Origin: Sipunculus nudus
Lineage: Eukaryota > Annelida > Sipuncula > Golfingiida > Sipunculidae
Direction: 5' to 3'
DNA: 64,000 nucleotides
Assembly (NCBI GenBank): GCA_026874595.1
Contig: CM049317.1
Coordinates: 26,254,401-26,318,400 of the forward strand
Under the pieces are notes generated by a model. It had not been told where the DNA came from and ran no database searches. It worked only from the letters and a program-made list of their open reading frames with translations. A program made the position numbers and the translations under genes. Within the stretch, counting starts at the first letter, position 1. Each line of letters starts with the position of its first letter. Shown here one piece after another: positions 51,988 to 63,623 of the stretch.

Positions 51988-52758
51988 TTCATGTCACAAA
52001 TATTCGTGATTGAGTTCTTTCTCAACTAATTTAAAAGCCGGAAGGCATATGACAACCCCCTTGCACAATGAACCAGGACTACAATCAAAGGGTCAAAGAG
52101 GACACTACTCTCCCCCGCCACAGTGACGCTAATTTAAACAAAGAACTTTCGTGACAGTTCCTTTTTAACCATAAGTGAAATTAACGAATATCAGGGAGAT
52201 GAATACAATGGTTCATATATTTGGCTACGTCTAGATCAGCACCTTAAATAAAGATACGAGTGTGTGTTTGTGATATGGACCTCATATTTAAAATAAAATA
52301 TAATTTGATGTCGATTGTTTTGTCCCTTTGATTTCAAATTTAAAAAAAAATATCGGTAAAATTGGGTTCATCTTCTCTCATGTCTTAGGACGTTGCTAGC
52401 TTTACTTAAAAGCCCATCACACGACAATATTATAATGGTTAAGTATGATAAATTGATTTTGATTTTTTTTTTGTTTGTTTTATTTTAATTCTAGAGCTTG
52501 CAATGAATCAATAGGAGTTTGCATTGCCCTGGGATATAAACCTTCTTTCCATCAAACAATTGCTCTCCTGGTGTATTAAATATATAATAAATCCGTGAAT
52601 ATAAATGTTTTTTATTCCCCTTTTTCTCAACAATCATGCAAGAATATCGCACAAACAGTCGCATTAGTTAAGAATTAATACATATTATGAAGAGCAATTG
52701 TTTGAAAATTTTAGACGAGACACGTTTATACTTGTTTTGTTTGTTAGTTAACAATTAC

Positions 52759-53133
52759 AGATTTGTCGGGCTATTTTTCTGATACCGTAAGGGCAATAAT
52801 ATGTCATCCTGGTTATATTAGGGTAACATTTTCTGCTGAATCCAGTGAGCGAATGACAAATATCGCTCCAGTTAACCTTTTAGTATTAAGCCATTCACAC
52901 GTAGCCATTTATGTAAGCTTTCGCTGTTTTATATCAATAAACCAACGTACGTACCTCCCTATATATGGAGATTGAATGACAAGCATGGTATAATCGGTTA
53001 TTTTACGTTACGAGGAAAACATTTTGGTGAAACACCATATAGCGGACCGCAGCCATTTAACTTAAATGCTTTACACTCTGTGTTAAAACGATATCCAGGT
53101 CAGCATATAAAGTGGGTAATCTATTCTATATGA
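52759..53133 (+). pseudogene. Unidentified coding-like remnant
   Basis: After an acattacag-type acceptor (52758), one frame reads DLSGYFSDTVRAIICHPG and stays open to 52975. An adjacent frame (52975-53133) reads HGIIGYFTLRGKHFGE then PYSGPQPFNLNALHSVL and ends in TGA. The composition (few stops, non-repetitive, G/P-containing) looks more coding-like than the surroundings, and a frameshift would join them. I do not recognise the family; it could be a decayed transposon gene. Confidence 0.3.
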
Positions 53134-54156
53134 AAAATCAGCGAGGAGTGAGCTAATCAGAATTAACATTTCTTGTAAGTCCTTTAGAAAAATGAGTACA
53201 GTTCCAACTTTTTAAAGAGATTTTATCCTGTCGTAGGACAACACACGCTACCTCATCTTTACATTAATAAAAATATACTTTGAATCTTCAATTTGGAAAC
53301 ATTAACTTCAATTCAAACTACAATATTGATGGTATATTATCAGTGGTAATGTACGCAATGTTAGATTTTCTACAACAATAAATCTTAAATGAAATTTCTT
53401 GAAATATTTCTTGAATATAAATACAAGTTTTTTTTTAATTCTCTCTGGGTTTACCTGTTCTTACTTAATTATGACATACAGACACATTATAATGCGATTT
53501 GCAAGCTAAAATAACATACAAGATATTCACAACCCATGCAAGGTAGCATGTCTGGTTTCAACCTTTTCGATCTCAAATAAATCGAATAAAAATAATATAT
53601 TGTTTCGTGCAATATATAGTATATATCAGTTATAATTGTGTACAGTGTCATGACTAATGGCATATGAAGTAATACATATTTGTTATATTATGACCCAGTA
53701 TGGAAAACTTTTAATATGATGCGAGTCGACAAATTTCAAAACTTTGTTTTCATTATACATTTAACTTATTTAAAGAAGAGTGGATCAATTAGGTTCATCA
53801 TGGTCAAAGTAAAGGTTATTTGAGTAAGAACAAAGCCTAATAGATTCGGTTTAAGGTCAATGAACTCCCTTGCTATATGTTGTCAATGTTGTATAGGGTA
53901 TATATCACGGACAGGGGCAATAAAATGTTCTTTCAGAAACACCGTCACTGTAAGAAGATACATCTATATTATAATCACATATCAAAATAATGTTATTAGC
54001 CTTAGAGACTTTGGCACTATAACGTAAGATTTCTCAATGTGAAAAAAAAAACATTTAACCGTCTCTGTCGTTGCGATAGTATGCATATTAGGTTAAAGTT
54101 GCCTTATTTCAATGGTTATATTCAGAGAAACATATATCTTCTTTTTTTTTATTTAG

Positions 54157-54290
54157 ATAAACATGTAATGATCATTTCTCAGAGTTTTTACGGTGTCAAA
54201 ATTAAGGATTGTGTCATTCCTGCATTTCAATCCTGTGCTTTTACTTTGCCCGAGCAGAACGAACACACCGCGGTACAAGAAAGCTACTTA
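54157..54290 (+). pseudogene. Possible degenerate exon 2 of the six-cysteine family
   Basis: A pyrimidine-rich tract and atttag acceptor precede codons for DKHVMIISQ, like DEKQMISQ at the start of gene D exon 2. Further on, KDC and QSC cysteines and a LPEQNE segment sit where the intact genes have N-D-C, T-C and MPPTEP. Three to four residues are missing and the last cysteine is absent. No partner exons were seen. The open frame 54039-54377 around it is probably incidental. Confidence 0.4.
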
Positions 54291-54967
54291 TTTTATTCCT
54301 ATGGTGCTTTACTTGATATGATAAATCATGATTTTAGAACTTACATAAGTTCTTTCTTTGTACTTTTTTGTCGTTGAAATGGGTTGAATGGCTAAATCAA
54401 AACCAATGTACATACAAATTTAAATGTAAATTTAAAGAGGTTAAATTGGATTATATTGTTCATAGCTGCAGGTCTTTAATATTTTGGTTTATTTCATGAA
54501 AAAAGTAGTAATTAAATGTTAAATTCAAAATTTAAATGTTTAAAGTTCACGTCCTAGACAGCAATTAACATTTGTGTCTCAGTTACTTTTAAATTTTACT
54601 GCAGTAATGAATAATCAGAACATTCCCAGCTTAGCATATAAGGGATAAAGCAATAGTTATCTGAGGATAAAAAATAGTAGCGTCATCATTACTCAATACT
54701 TTTTCCAATTTGAAGTATCTAAACATGTCAATCTAACGTTGTCTTAAGAATGTACGGATTGTATTTGTTTCATATAAAGAAGGTGAAAATGTGAAATTCT
54801 ATACAATGGACAACATAATCGTTAATTTAATGTGATGAAAAAAAAAATCAAGGACAACTTTGTTATTTTTCGGGAATCGATGGTATATATGCATTATATT
54901 CACAGGACGATGCTTCATATAGCTAGTTCCTCTTCAGATATTTTTGGGAGACGTTACTTTAGATGAT

Positions 54968-56522
54968 TGTTAAAGATGTGATGGCTTAACAGTGAGAATC
55001 CAGGTCTTTTGCTCCGGTGGTGCGGGTTCGATTCCCGGCGGGGATTATTTTTATACTACAGACCTGTGTTCCCAAATATTTTCTTAAAATTGCAAATAAT
55101 ACGTTTTGCGTGTCCTTGAAGAGTATATGCAGGTTTTATATATTTATTATATTTATATTCATTTTACAAGATATAAGAGAGGCGCGTAAGTTTATTTTTA
55201 TGGTATCGGGAAGGAATCCTGTTATTGCTTTGTCATTACATCCGGGCAACTGTTGGCTTATTGGTCGACGTTCAAGTTTGACACATGTTTTGATATATGA
55301 AGTTGTGGACATGATTTGACACTTATTGGTACTCACCTAACGGGTAGGTTGTTTTAATTTGTCATATTATGAATGGAGCTCTTCCTAGTGTACGTTAAAA
55401 TGGAATATATGAGGGCATATTGCATATACAAATTGCTGGATGTTAATCTCCGCAGTTATCGCTCACTGTCAAAGTTTACACAATCATCTAGACACATTTT
55501 GTACGTGTTGGTTGTAAGTTTGGTTTATAAGTCAGTACGGTTGATAAGACCTGGGTACGGTTTATGACAGGGTTCGTCTTGTTGAATCATTATTGTGGTT
55601 TATGCTGAGTGTCGCCCATCAAAAAAGGGTTCCTTGTGTGTCACCCTTGTCCTGTCGTTGGCAAAAAATATCTGTATAACGTGATTTAATATTTGACCTT
55701 GCTAGAGTGTTGTTATACGAAACATGACCAGTAATAGGTTAAACTACTTATTTTAATATGACTATTTACAGCATGTCACTAAATATTTGATGTAAATGGT
55801 ACACAGTCGTGAACTTATATAGTATACCTTTCAGCACCAGCCTGGGAGTGTTTGCTGGCACCAGGAATATAGCGTGGTTATGTCGTTGCAGAAGGCGCAT
55901 GAATCTTGTAAGTGTCATTTTAATATTGCTACTATGTTCATCATATGGATGATGGGTTGTGCTGCTCGGATACACGCCATAGGTTAATAATTATCCTGAT
56001 TACGGAATGAGTCATTTAAATTGAATAAATGGCAGATTTTGATATAAACACAGTGATGAATCAAGCCTGTTCATTATTTTGTTCCGAAAATATGTACATA
56101 TAAACATATGCATATATAACATAGCTCTATTGATTCAAATATATATGTGAACAAATCCATCATTACAAGGTGTAATAAGTGTTGGTATATTGTACTAAAG
56201 TCATGGCAGAGGTCAAGTTACAATTACGGAGGGGATCAGTCTTAAGTTAATATAATACATCATACAAAAGATTCGGGGTTTCATTAATTAGAAATACAGT
56301 TTCATTTACACCATTTAAATCTACGGAAAGAGGAAATATATTGTGATGTGGACTTTTAATGTGATATGGACTTCTTATGAAACCGATTTAGGTTTACATT
56401 ATTGCACCGTGACTGATTTCATATCGAATTTCCTTTGTTTAATCTTGCACAGATTCACCATGTTTGAGTGAATAAAGAACCTCTCTACAACTCGAAGTAG
56501 TTTTCCCTGACCACGTATTACA
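54968..56522 (+). repeat. BEL/Pao 5' LTR
   Basis: 1555 bp. The first 80 bases resemble a tRNA gene: a weak A-box-like part (gatggcttaacagtga) and a perfect B-box match (ggttcgattcc, 55025-55035). AATAAA at 56471 lies about 50 nt before the LTR end and may be the element's poly(A) signal. Differs from the 3' LTR by scattered substitutions, small indels and the head region. Confidence 0.92.
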
Positions 56523-56541
56523 GTGAATAAGATTCCACAAC

Positions 56542-57662
56542 ATGGCTGATTCTGTCAAGGCTGTTCGTCGTCAGAAGAAGGCAGCCATCACTCGACATTT
56601 GGGCAACCTCGACAGACTTGTGGTTGAAGAAGATATGGATGGCGTGCGATCTAAGCTTGAACAATTGCAGAAAAGCTTCCTTGAACTAGAAGCGTCACAT
56701 GACGCTTACAATACATTTCTTGAGAGTGACGATGAATTAGAACAAAGTGATATTTGGTTTCCTGAGGTTGAGTCAAATTATGTGATTAAAGTTAAATCTG
56801 CTCGTAGTTGGCTAAAATCGCAAACGCCATAGGTCGATGGTGAGAAAGACTCTGTCATGTCACCAGCCGACATTGTTAATTTTATGAGCATCCCCAAAGT
56901 TGAACTTGACAAATTCAATGGCAGCCCCCTCAAATATCGAACTTTCATGGCAATTTTTGACGAAGTCTTGGAGAGTAAAATTACACAAGGTCAGGTGAAA
57001 CTTACAAGACTTTTGATATACACAGATGGTGCCGCCAAAGCTTCAATAAAAAACTGTGCTTTCATTGGTGGGGATGAGGGCTATCAGCAGGTTCGAGACA
57101 TTTTACAGAGCAGATTTGGCAACTCCAACTTATTGTCGCGAAGCATCATTGATGATCTTAAGCGTGGAAAAAGTGTATCCAAACCAAATGATCTTCAGCA
57201 ATTCGCAGATGACTTATCAATAGGTTTGACTGCGTTAGGGAAGTTGCACGCCTACGATGAAATAAACACGCAACAGAGTATCATTGAAATTTTACAAAGA
57301 TGTCCGCAATATCTGAAAAATGAATGGCGAAAAAGGGCGCTAGAAAACAAGAAGGAGAAAAACGCTTATCCCAGTTTCAGAGACTTTGTAGAATTCGTCA
57401 AGACGGCGGCGTCTGATGAGTGTGATCCGGTCTATGGCACAGATGCCATCAAGTCACGTAGTAGTCTTAAAAGCGCCAACTGTCGTTCGGTGTTGTATTC
57501 ATCCAATCCTACTTCCAGTGGGGCCCACTCATCGCAGTATACTGCACCAACACAAACTACCTCTGCACGGACATCCACAGTAGCGCGAACATGTGTTGTG
57601 TGTAGCCAGAACCACAAACTTTTTCAGTGTGATGCCTTTAAGAGTACGTCACCTAAAACAGG
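56542..57662 (+). pseudogene. BEL/Pao gag (DUF1759-like), interrupted
   Basis: Starts at ATG 56542, 20 nt after the 5' LTR. An N-terminal charged, probably coiled-coil region (residues 1-96) is followed by an in-frame TAG (56830-56832); the same frame continues from 56857 with PKVELDKFNGSPLKYRTF, the signature of the Pao gag DUF1759 domain. At the C-terminal end a first cysteine motif (CVVCSQNHKLFQC) is readable. A frameshift between about 57640 and 57663 separates it from the zinc-knuckle/protease frame. Gag would package the element RNA in virus-like particles; this copy would give a truncated product. Confidence 0.85.
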
Positions 57663-58226
57663 TTTGAAATTGTCAAAAAGAATAGATTGTGCTATAATTG
57701 TTTGCTACATGGTCACAACAGCTATGAATGTCGCAAAAATTCGGTTTGTTCAGTGCCAGGTTGTAACAAAAAACATACAAAGTTCATTCACTTTGATGGT
57801 TCTAGCATTACAGGTCACACTGACAGTACACCAGTCAATACAGGTAATGAAAATTTAACACCAGTCATTACAAGTAATGAAAATGTATCACCAGCTAATA
57901 CAGGTAGGGAAACTGTAACTGTCAGGAATAGTCATGCAAATGTCAGTAATGTTGGTATGCATATCGTTCTGTGTTCTACAGTTTGCTTGCCAATCGTTCC
58001 AGTTCTTGTTGGTGAACAGGTTGAAGTTTTTGCTCTTTTAGAGACGGGGTCAACCAGTACTTTCATCTCACAGAAGTTAGCTACGCGTTTGAACTTGACA
58101 GGTATGTTAGAGAACTACAAAATAAATACTCTTGGTCGTAGTGCAAATACTACTTCTGAGGTTGTGTCCTTCGAAATCTCTAGTCCAGACAAGGAGCACA
58201 TGGTTGAGTTGAAAAATGTTTTGTAG
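57663..58226 (+). pseudogene. BEL/Pao zinc knuckle and aspartic protease, interrupted
   Basis: Shifted frame relative to gag. Begins with NRLCYNCLLHGHNSYECR (CCHC knuckle) and CSVPGCNKKHTKF, both typical for BEL elements. A low-complexity region with repeated TSNEN/TGNEN units follows. The protease core reads FALLETGSTSTFISQK: the catalytic aspartate codon of the D-T/S-G motif is GAG (glutamate, 58041-58043), so the protease should be inactive. Ends at TAG 58224-58226, after which another frame continues. Confidence 0.82.
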
Positions 58227-58269
58227 TTCCCAACATCCCTGCGAGGTATCCCAGCAGTTAAATAGATTT

Positions 58270-59995
58270 AAAGGAATATCCGTATCTGGCAGATCTTCCA
58301 ATTCCTCAGGTTGGCCACAATGTCCAGGTTGACATCCTTATTGGCATGGACCACGCGCATCTATTGATGCCTCTAGAAATCAAGTTCAATCCCAATAGTA
58401 GAAAGCAGCCGTACGCTGCACGAACAATGCTTGGTTGGGCATTGAATGATCCCATAAGCAGGCAGACAGATGTCAAATGTGAATTTACGTCCAGCTTCAT
58501 CAGTCTAGACCAGCAAGTTGATAGGTTATGGGAGTTGGAATCGTTCGATGATGGGTCATTATCATATTCGGTAGAGGATCGTAAGGTTCTTGACCTTTTG
58601 GAACGTGAAATTGAACATGTCAATGGTCATTATGTGCTGCCGGTCCCGTGGCGTTAAGGTAAGCCGAATTCCCCCAATAACAGGGCAGTGGTTCTTAGTA
58701 GGCTAAGAAATCTTTTGTGTATATTACATAAGAAGGGGCTGTTTGAAAGATATCAGGTGAATTTAATGAATATGGTTTCGAAGGGATATGCAGAACGTGT
58801 ACCTGCTGGTGAGTTGTCCCTTAAAGATGGTGCCATGTGGTACTTACCTCATCAAGCAGTTGTCTCCGAGACGAGACCAGGTAAACTTAGAATTGTTTTT
58901 GACTGTGCAGCAAAATTGGGCAATATTAGTCTGAACAGTGAGTGCTTTAGAGGGCCCGACTTGAATAACAAATTGATACATGTGTTGTTGCGCTTCCGAT
59001 TGTTCAAATTTGCCGTAACGGCCGATGTAGAGGCAATGTACCATCAGGTTAAAATTCCGGTTAAAGTTAGGAATGCGCTTCGATTCCTGTGGATTGATGG
59101 TGACGAAGTTGTTGAGTACAGGATGACTTCACACTTGTTTGGAGGGGTGTGGTGTGCTAGTAGCAGTGTCTACGCCCTTCGTAAAACTGTTCTGGATTCA
59201 CCAATGCCTGTAAGTAAACTGCTCAGAGATACAGTAAACAAATCCTTCTATGTTGATGACCTACTTAAATCCATAGGATCTATTAGTGAAGCCAAGCAAG
59301 TGATATTTGAGACCAAACAGGTACTTCAGCATGGTGGCTTTAATCTGGCCAAATTCGTTGTAAATCACCCACAGCTGTTAAGAGAGATACCTATCGATGA
59401 CAGGGCAAAAGAAGCCAAAGATATTTCTCCTCAAATGCATAGTAGGGCATTAGGCATCAAGTGGGATATTCATCAGGATGATTTTTACTATGTCAGTAAA
59501 TGTGAGGAAATGTGTGGTGTTCCCACGAAAAGGCAAATGCTCAGCCAACTATCTTCAGTACTTGACCCAATAGGGCTTATTTCTCCAATCGTAGTGGTAG
59601 GGAAGATGTTATTCCAAGAAGCAACACGTCTCAAGTTACCTTGGGACGTGTGCATACCGCCTGATCTTGCTAGGAAATGGCAAATTTGGTTAAAATCCTT
59701 GAAGTGTGTTCAGGACCTGTGATTCGATAGGTGTGTCGTGCCAAGCGATTTTGAAGATTGTGTCATGGAGCTGCACCATTTTTATGACGCCAGTGAACTG
59801 GCATTTGGAGCGTGCAGTTACGTTAGAATTGTCAATTGCAGGGGACAGATTCATGATGCTCTTTTGGCTAGTAAGAGTAGGCTAGCACCCATCAAACAGG
59901 TCACTGTTCCTAGGCTTGAACTTTCTGCTGCCGTAGTTGCTGCAAGGCTTGATTCTTTTATCAGGAGAGTGCTTCAAGTGTGCTTACTGAAATCA
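58270..59995 (+). pseudogene. BEL/Pao reverse transcriptase and RNase H, interrupted
   Basis: Frame resumes near 58275 with YPYLADLPIPQVG and DILIGMDHAHLL, the protease-RT linker of BEL elements. In-frame TAA at 58655-58657, then the RT: WYLPHQAVV, GKLRIVFDCAAK, ADVEAMYHQV, and the catalytic FYVDDLLKS (YVDD at 59249-59260). In-frame TGA at 59720-59722, then RNase H-like HHFYDASELAFGA and VPRLELSAAVVA. A frameshift near 59990-60005 follows. RT would copy element RNA into cDNA; all core catalytic residues seen are kept but the frame is broken. Confidence 0.88.
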
Positions 59996-59999
59996 ACCT

Positions 60000-60405
60000 T
60001 TTGGACAGACAGATTACTATCGCTTACATTCAAAATGACACGAAAAGATTCAAGGTTTCCGTCGCCAACAGGGTGTCACAGATTCGCGAAATGAGCGACC
60101 CTGAGCAATGGCGCCAAGTCAAAGGTTGTGAGAATCCAGCTGACATTTTGTCACGGGGTTGTGATGGTAATTCTTTACCGCAATTATGGTTTCATGGTCC
60201 AGGTTTTCTGTCAAGGCATAGGGATTCTTGGGTTAACCCGCCTCACTTGTCTTGCGATCTCGAAAAAGAACCGGAAGTCAAACGATCGGATGTTAAAGAG
60301 GAAGAAAGCGAGTTGAATGTTGATGTTAGTACCACTGATGTTACTAAGGTAAATTTGCATCCTTTAGAGGTCTTGTTGAGTCATTATTCTTCCTTTATCG
60401 ACTAA
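60000..60405 (+). pseudogene. BEL/Pao RNase H-integrase linker
   Basis: Shifted frame with AYIQNDTKRFKVSVANRV, EQWRQV and ENPADILSRG, the conserved region following RNase H in BEL elements, then a charged region. Ends at a TAA (60403-60405) before the integrase. Recognition is by motif order. Confidence 0.78.
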
Positions 60406-60539
60406 AAAAGGGGATATGTTGGACCATCAGGGTGATGCAGTTTCTTCGAGGTAACCGATCTGACACTGGTAAACATGTCTCTGTTTAGGAAATGTCTCAC
60501 GTTCAGGACCTGTTGATAAAAAATGTTCAGAGCAAAATG

Positions 60540-61831
60540 TTTTCAGGTGAAATCGCTGCCATCAAACGTGATGGTCATGTTTCTAAGAGCAGTCCCCCCT
60601 TTAAATTGTCACCATGTCTAGAAGATTGAAAATTAGTCATTGGTGGTCGCTTGAGATATGCACCGATTTCAGATGGCTCAAGGCGTCCTGTTGTTTTGCC
60701 TCATGCACACAGATTGTCAAGACTGATTGTTCAGGAAGTGCACGAGTCCGCGCATCTAGGTATAGAGTGGACATTGAGCCAACTTAGGAGAAAGTTCTGG
60801 ATTGTCAACGCGAGGACTATCATCAAATCAGTTAAGTGTAATTGTCTTGTTTGTAAGAAACTGTTTGGCCGTCTTCTGACACAAAGAATGGCAGATCTCC
60901 CAGCTGAACGATGCGAGCCTGGTAAGCCTCCCTTTTACTATGTTGGCGTTGATCTGTTCGGACACTTTTATGTGAAAGTTGGTCGTTCAGAGGTGAAAAG
61001 ATATGGATGTTTGTACACCTGTTTCAATACGAGGGCCATCCATATCGAGGTTTAGAACAGCCTGAAAACCGATACGTTTATCAACGGTTTCGTGAGGGTC
61101 TGTGCGAGAAGGGGGTATCCTGAAAAGGTGTGGTCGGACAATGGAACGAACATGGTAGGGGCTAGGATGGAGCTATCGAGAAGTCTGTGTGATCTAGATA
61201 GGGATCAGGTTGTGGGGGCAGCCCGCAGGAAAGAAGTGGATTGGTCATTTAATCCCCCGCTAGCTTCGCATCATGGCGGAGTGTGGGAGAGAATGATTCG
61301 TACCATACGAAAGGTTCTTGTGGCTCTCCCGAATTCCTGTGGTCGGATGACAGATAACGTGCTCATTACAGTCTTTTGTGAAGTTGAAAACATTGTTAAT
61401 CGTCGTCCCATCACGAAATGTAGCGACGACGTATATGACGTTTCACCTTTGACACCAAATCACTTATTGCTCAATAGGAGCAATCCCTCTCTCTTGTGGG
61501 GCTCTTTCGATATACAAGATACATACCGAAAACGTTGGCGACATGTGCAGCACGTCTCCTCAGAGTTTGGGGGAAATGGCTTTGCGAGTACTTACCTTAA
61601 CTGCAGAGAAGACAGAAATGGAATGAATAATCCGTCAACGTTACTGTTGGCGATTTGGTATTGATCAAAGGCGAAAATTCTCCGAGAGGATCTTGGCCTC
61701 TAGGCTTGATTTTGGAGGTGACTCAAGGGAGAGACGGCTTAGTAAGAAGCGCCAAAGTAAAAACTAAAACTTCTCAGATTGTTAGACCAATTACCAAGCT
61801 GATTCTGTTGGAAGATTCAACTCGTGATTAA
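60540..61831 (+). pseudogene. BEL/Pao integrase and DUF5641-like tail, interrupted
   Basis: In-frame TGA at 60627-60629, then GGRLRYAPIS and VVLPHAHRLSRLI; zinc-binding HESAH and CLVC follow. The catalytic core keeps D (60951-60953, GVDLFGHF), D (61137-61139, WSDNGTN) and E (61287-61289, GGVWERM). In-frame TAG at 61053-61055. After LTPNHLLL, a frameshift near 61565 plus further stops break the tail, which resumes as VGDLVLIKGENSPRGSWPLG and ends at TAA 61829-61831. Integrase would insert the cDNA; here it is inactive. Confidence 0.87.
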
Positions 61832-61970
61832 TTTCTAGAAGGAAGCGTTGTTTCAGAAAGGTTACTGCTATAAATGTTATTTCATAAGTGTCCCCCATCT
61901 AAGTGTATGATGCTTTCTGAGTATTTTTATCTTGTATCGGTTGAATTTATAATAATTCAAGGCGGGGGAG

Positions 61971-63623
61971 TGTTAAAGATGTGATGGCTTAACGGTGAGA
62001 ATCCAGGTCTTTCGCTCCGGTGGTGCAGGTTCGACAAGTCGGGGAGTGTTATTAATGTGAATCTATGGCCAAGCGGTTAGATTACCGGCCTTGCGCTTAG
62101 GCGGCCCGGGTTCGATTCCCGGCGGGAGAAGTCAGACACTTTTTATTTTATACTACAGACCTGTGATCCCAAATATTTTCTTAAAATTGCAAATAATACG
62201 TTTTGCGTGTCCTTGAAAAGTATATGCAGGTTTTATATATTGATTATATTTATATTCATTTTTTACAAGATATAAGAGAGGCGAATAAGTATATTTTTTA
62301 TGGTATCGGGAAGGAATCCTGTTATTGCTTTGTCATTACATCCGGGCAACTGGTGGCTTATTGGTCGACGTTCACGTTTGGCACATGTTTTGATATTTGA
62401 AGTTGTGGACATGATTTGACACTTATTGGTAATCACCTAACGGGTAGGTTGTTTTAATTTGAATTTAGTGTTGTCATATTATGAATGGAGCTCTTCCTAT
62501 AATGGAATATATGAGGGCTTATTGTATATACAAATTGTTGGATGTTTATCTCCGCAGTTATCGCTCACTGTCAAAGTTTACACAATTATCTAGACACATT
62601 TTTGTACGTGTTGGTTGTAAATTTGGTTTATAAGTCAGTACGGTTGTTACTTGGGTACGGTTTATGACGGGGTTCGTCTTGTTGAATCCTTATTGTTGTT
62701 TATGCTTAGTGTCGCCCATCAAAAAGGGGTCCCTTGTGTGTCACCCTTGTCAAGTCGTTGGCAAAAATAGCTGTATAACGTGATTTAATATTTGACCATG
62801 CTAGAGTGTTGTTATACGAAACATGACCAGTAATAGGTTACACTACTTATTTAAATATAACTATTTACAGCATGTCACTTAATATTTGATGTAAATGGTA
62901 CAAAGTCGTGAACTCATATAGTATACCTTTCAGTACCAGCCTGGGAGTGTTTGCTGGCACCAGGAATATAGCGTGGTTATGTCGTTGCAGAAGGCACATG
63001 AATCTTGTAATTGTCATTTAAATATTGCTACTATGTTCCGCATATGGATGATGGATTGTGTTGCTCGGATACACGCCATAGGTTAATAATTATCCTGATT
63101 ACCGAATGAGTCATTTAAATTTAATTAATGGCAGATTTTAATATAAACACAGTGATGGATCAAGCCTGTTCATTATTTTGTTCCGAAAATATGCACATAT
63201 AAACATATGCATATATAACATAGCTCTATTGATTCAAATATATATGTGAACAAATCCATTATTACAAGGTGTAATAAGTGTTGGTTTTTTGTACTAAGGT
63301 CATGCCAACAGAGGTCAAGTTACAATTACGGAGGGGAACAGTCTTAAGTTAATATAATATATCATACCAAAGATTCGGGGTGTCATTAATTGGAAATACA
63401 GTTTCATTTACACCTTTTAAATCTACGGAAAGAGGAAATATATTGTGATGTGGACTTTTAATGTGATATGGACTTCTAATGAAACCGAATAAATTGACAT
63501 TATTGCACCGTGACTGATTTCATATCGAACTTCCTTTGTTTAATCTTGCACAGATTCACCATGTTTGAGTGAATAAAGAACCTTTCTACAACTCGAAGTA
63601 GTTTTCCCTGACCACGCATTACA
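61971..63623 (+). repeat. BEL/Pao 3' LTR with two successive heads
   Basis: 1653 bp. A first LTR head (61971 to about 62034) matches the 5' LTR and stops within the B box (ggttcga). It is followed by caagtcggggag, which looks like a polypurine tract, and a second LTR start (tgttattaatgtg) at 62047 with its own tRNA-like head: A box tggccaagcgg (62066-62076) and B box ggttcgattcc (62109-62119). From about 62145 it matches the 5' LTR body to the end. AATAAA at 63572. Confidence 0.9.

Larger units (their letters stand above)
50690..52758. other. Microsatellite-rich stretch
   Basis: Three microsatellites and AT-rich sequence; 51986-52160 is a GC-richer segment following the second TA tract with no recognisable coding content. 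Confidence 0.55.
54968..63623 (+). mobile_element. BEL/Pao LTR retrotransposon, near full length, inactive
   Basis: Two LTRs (54968-56522 and 61971-63623) start with TGTTA and end ATTACA. The 5-bp sequence ATGAT lies immediately outside both ends (54963-54967 and 63624-63628), a target-site duplication. A polypurine tract ggcgggggag precedes the 3' LTR (61961-61970). Domain order gag (DUF1759-like), zinc knuckle, aspartic protease, Pao-type RT, RNase H, integrase, DUF5641-like tail is the BEL/Pao order. Reading frames are interrupted at least ten times (see component entries). No primer-binding site was matched to a tRNA; the bases after the 5' LTR begin gtgaataagattccac. No envelope-like gene is present. 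Confidence 0.93.

Noticed and set aside
57640-57690. Programmed ribosomal frameshift between gag and pol
   Set aside because: BEL elements usually have one long frame, no slippery heptamer with following hairpin stands out, and many other lesions exist, so a random indel is likelier.
62047-62135. A possible tRNA gene
   Set aside because: The T arm and both Pol III boxes are good, but no acceptor stem pairs and the anticodon loop lacks the usual T before the anticodon; it is better read as a tRNA-derived LTR head.
54968-63623. Integrated virus with an envelope gene
   Set aside because: No third open region exists between integrase and the 3' LTR; domain content is that of a BEL/Pao retrotransposon.
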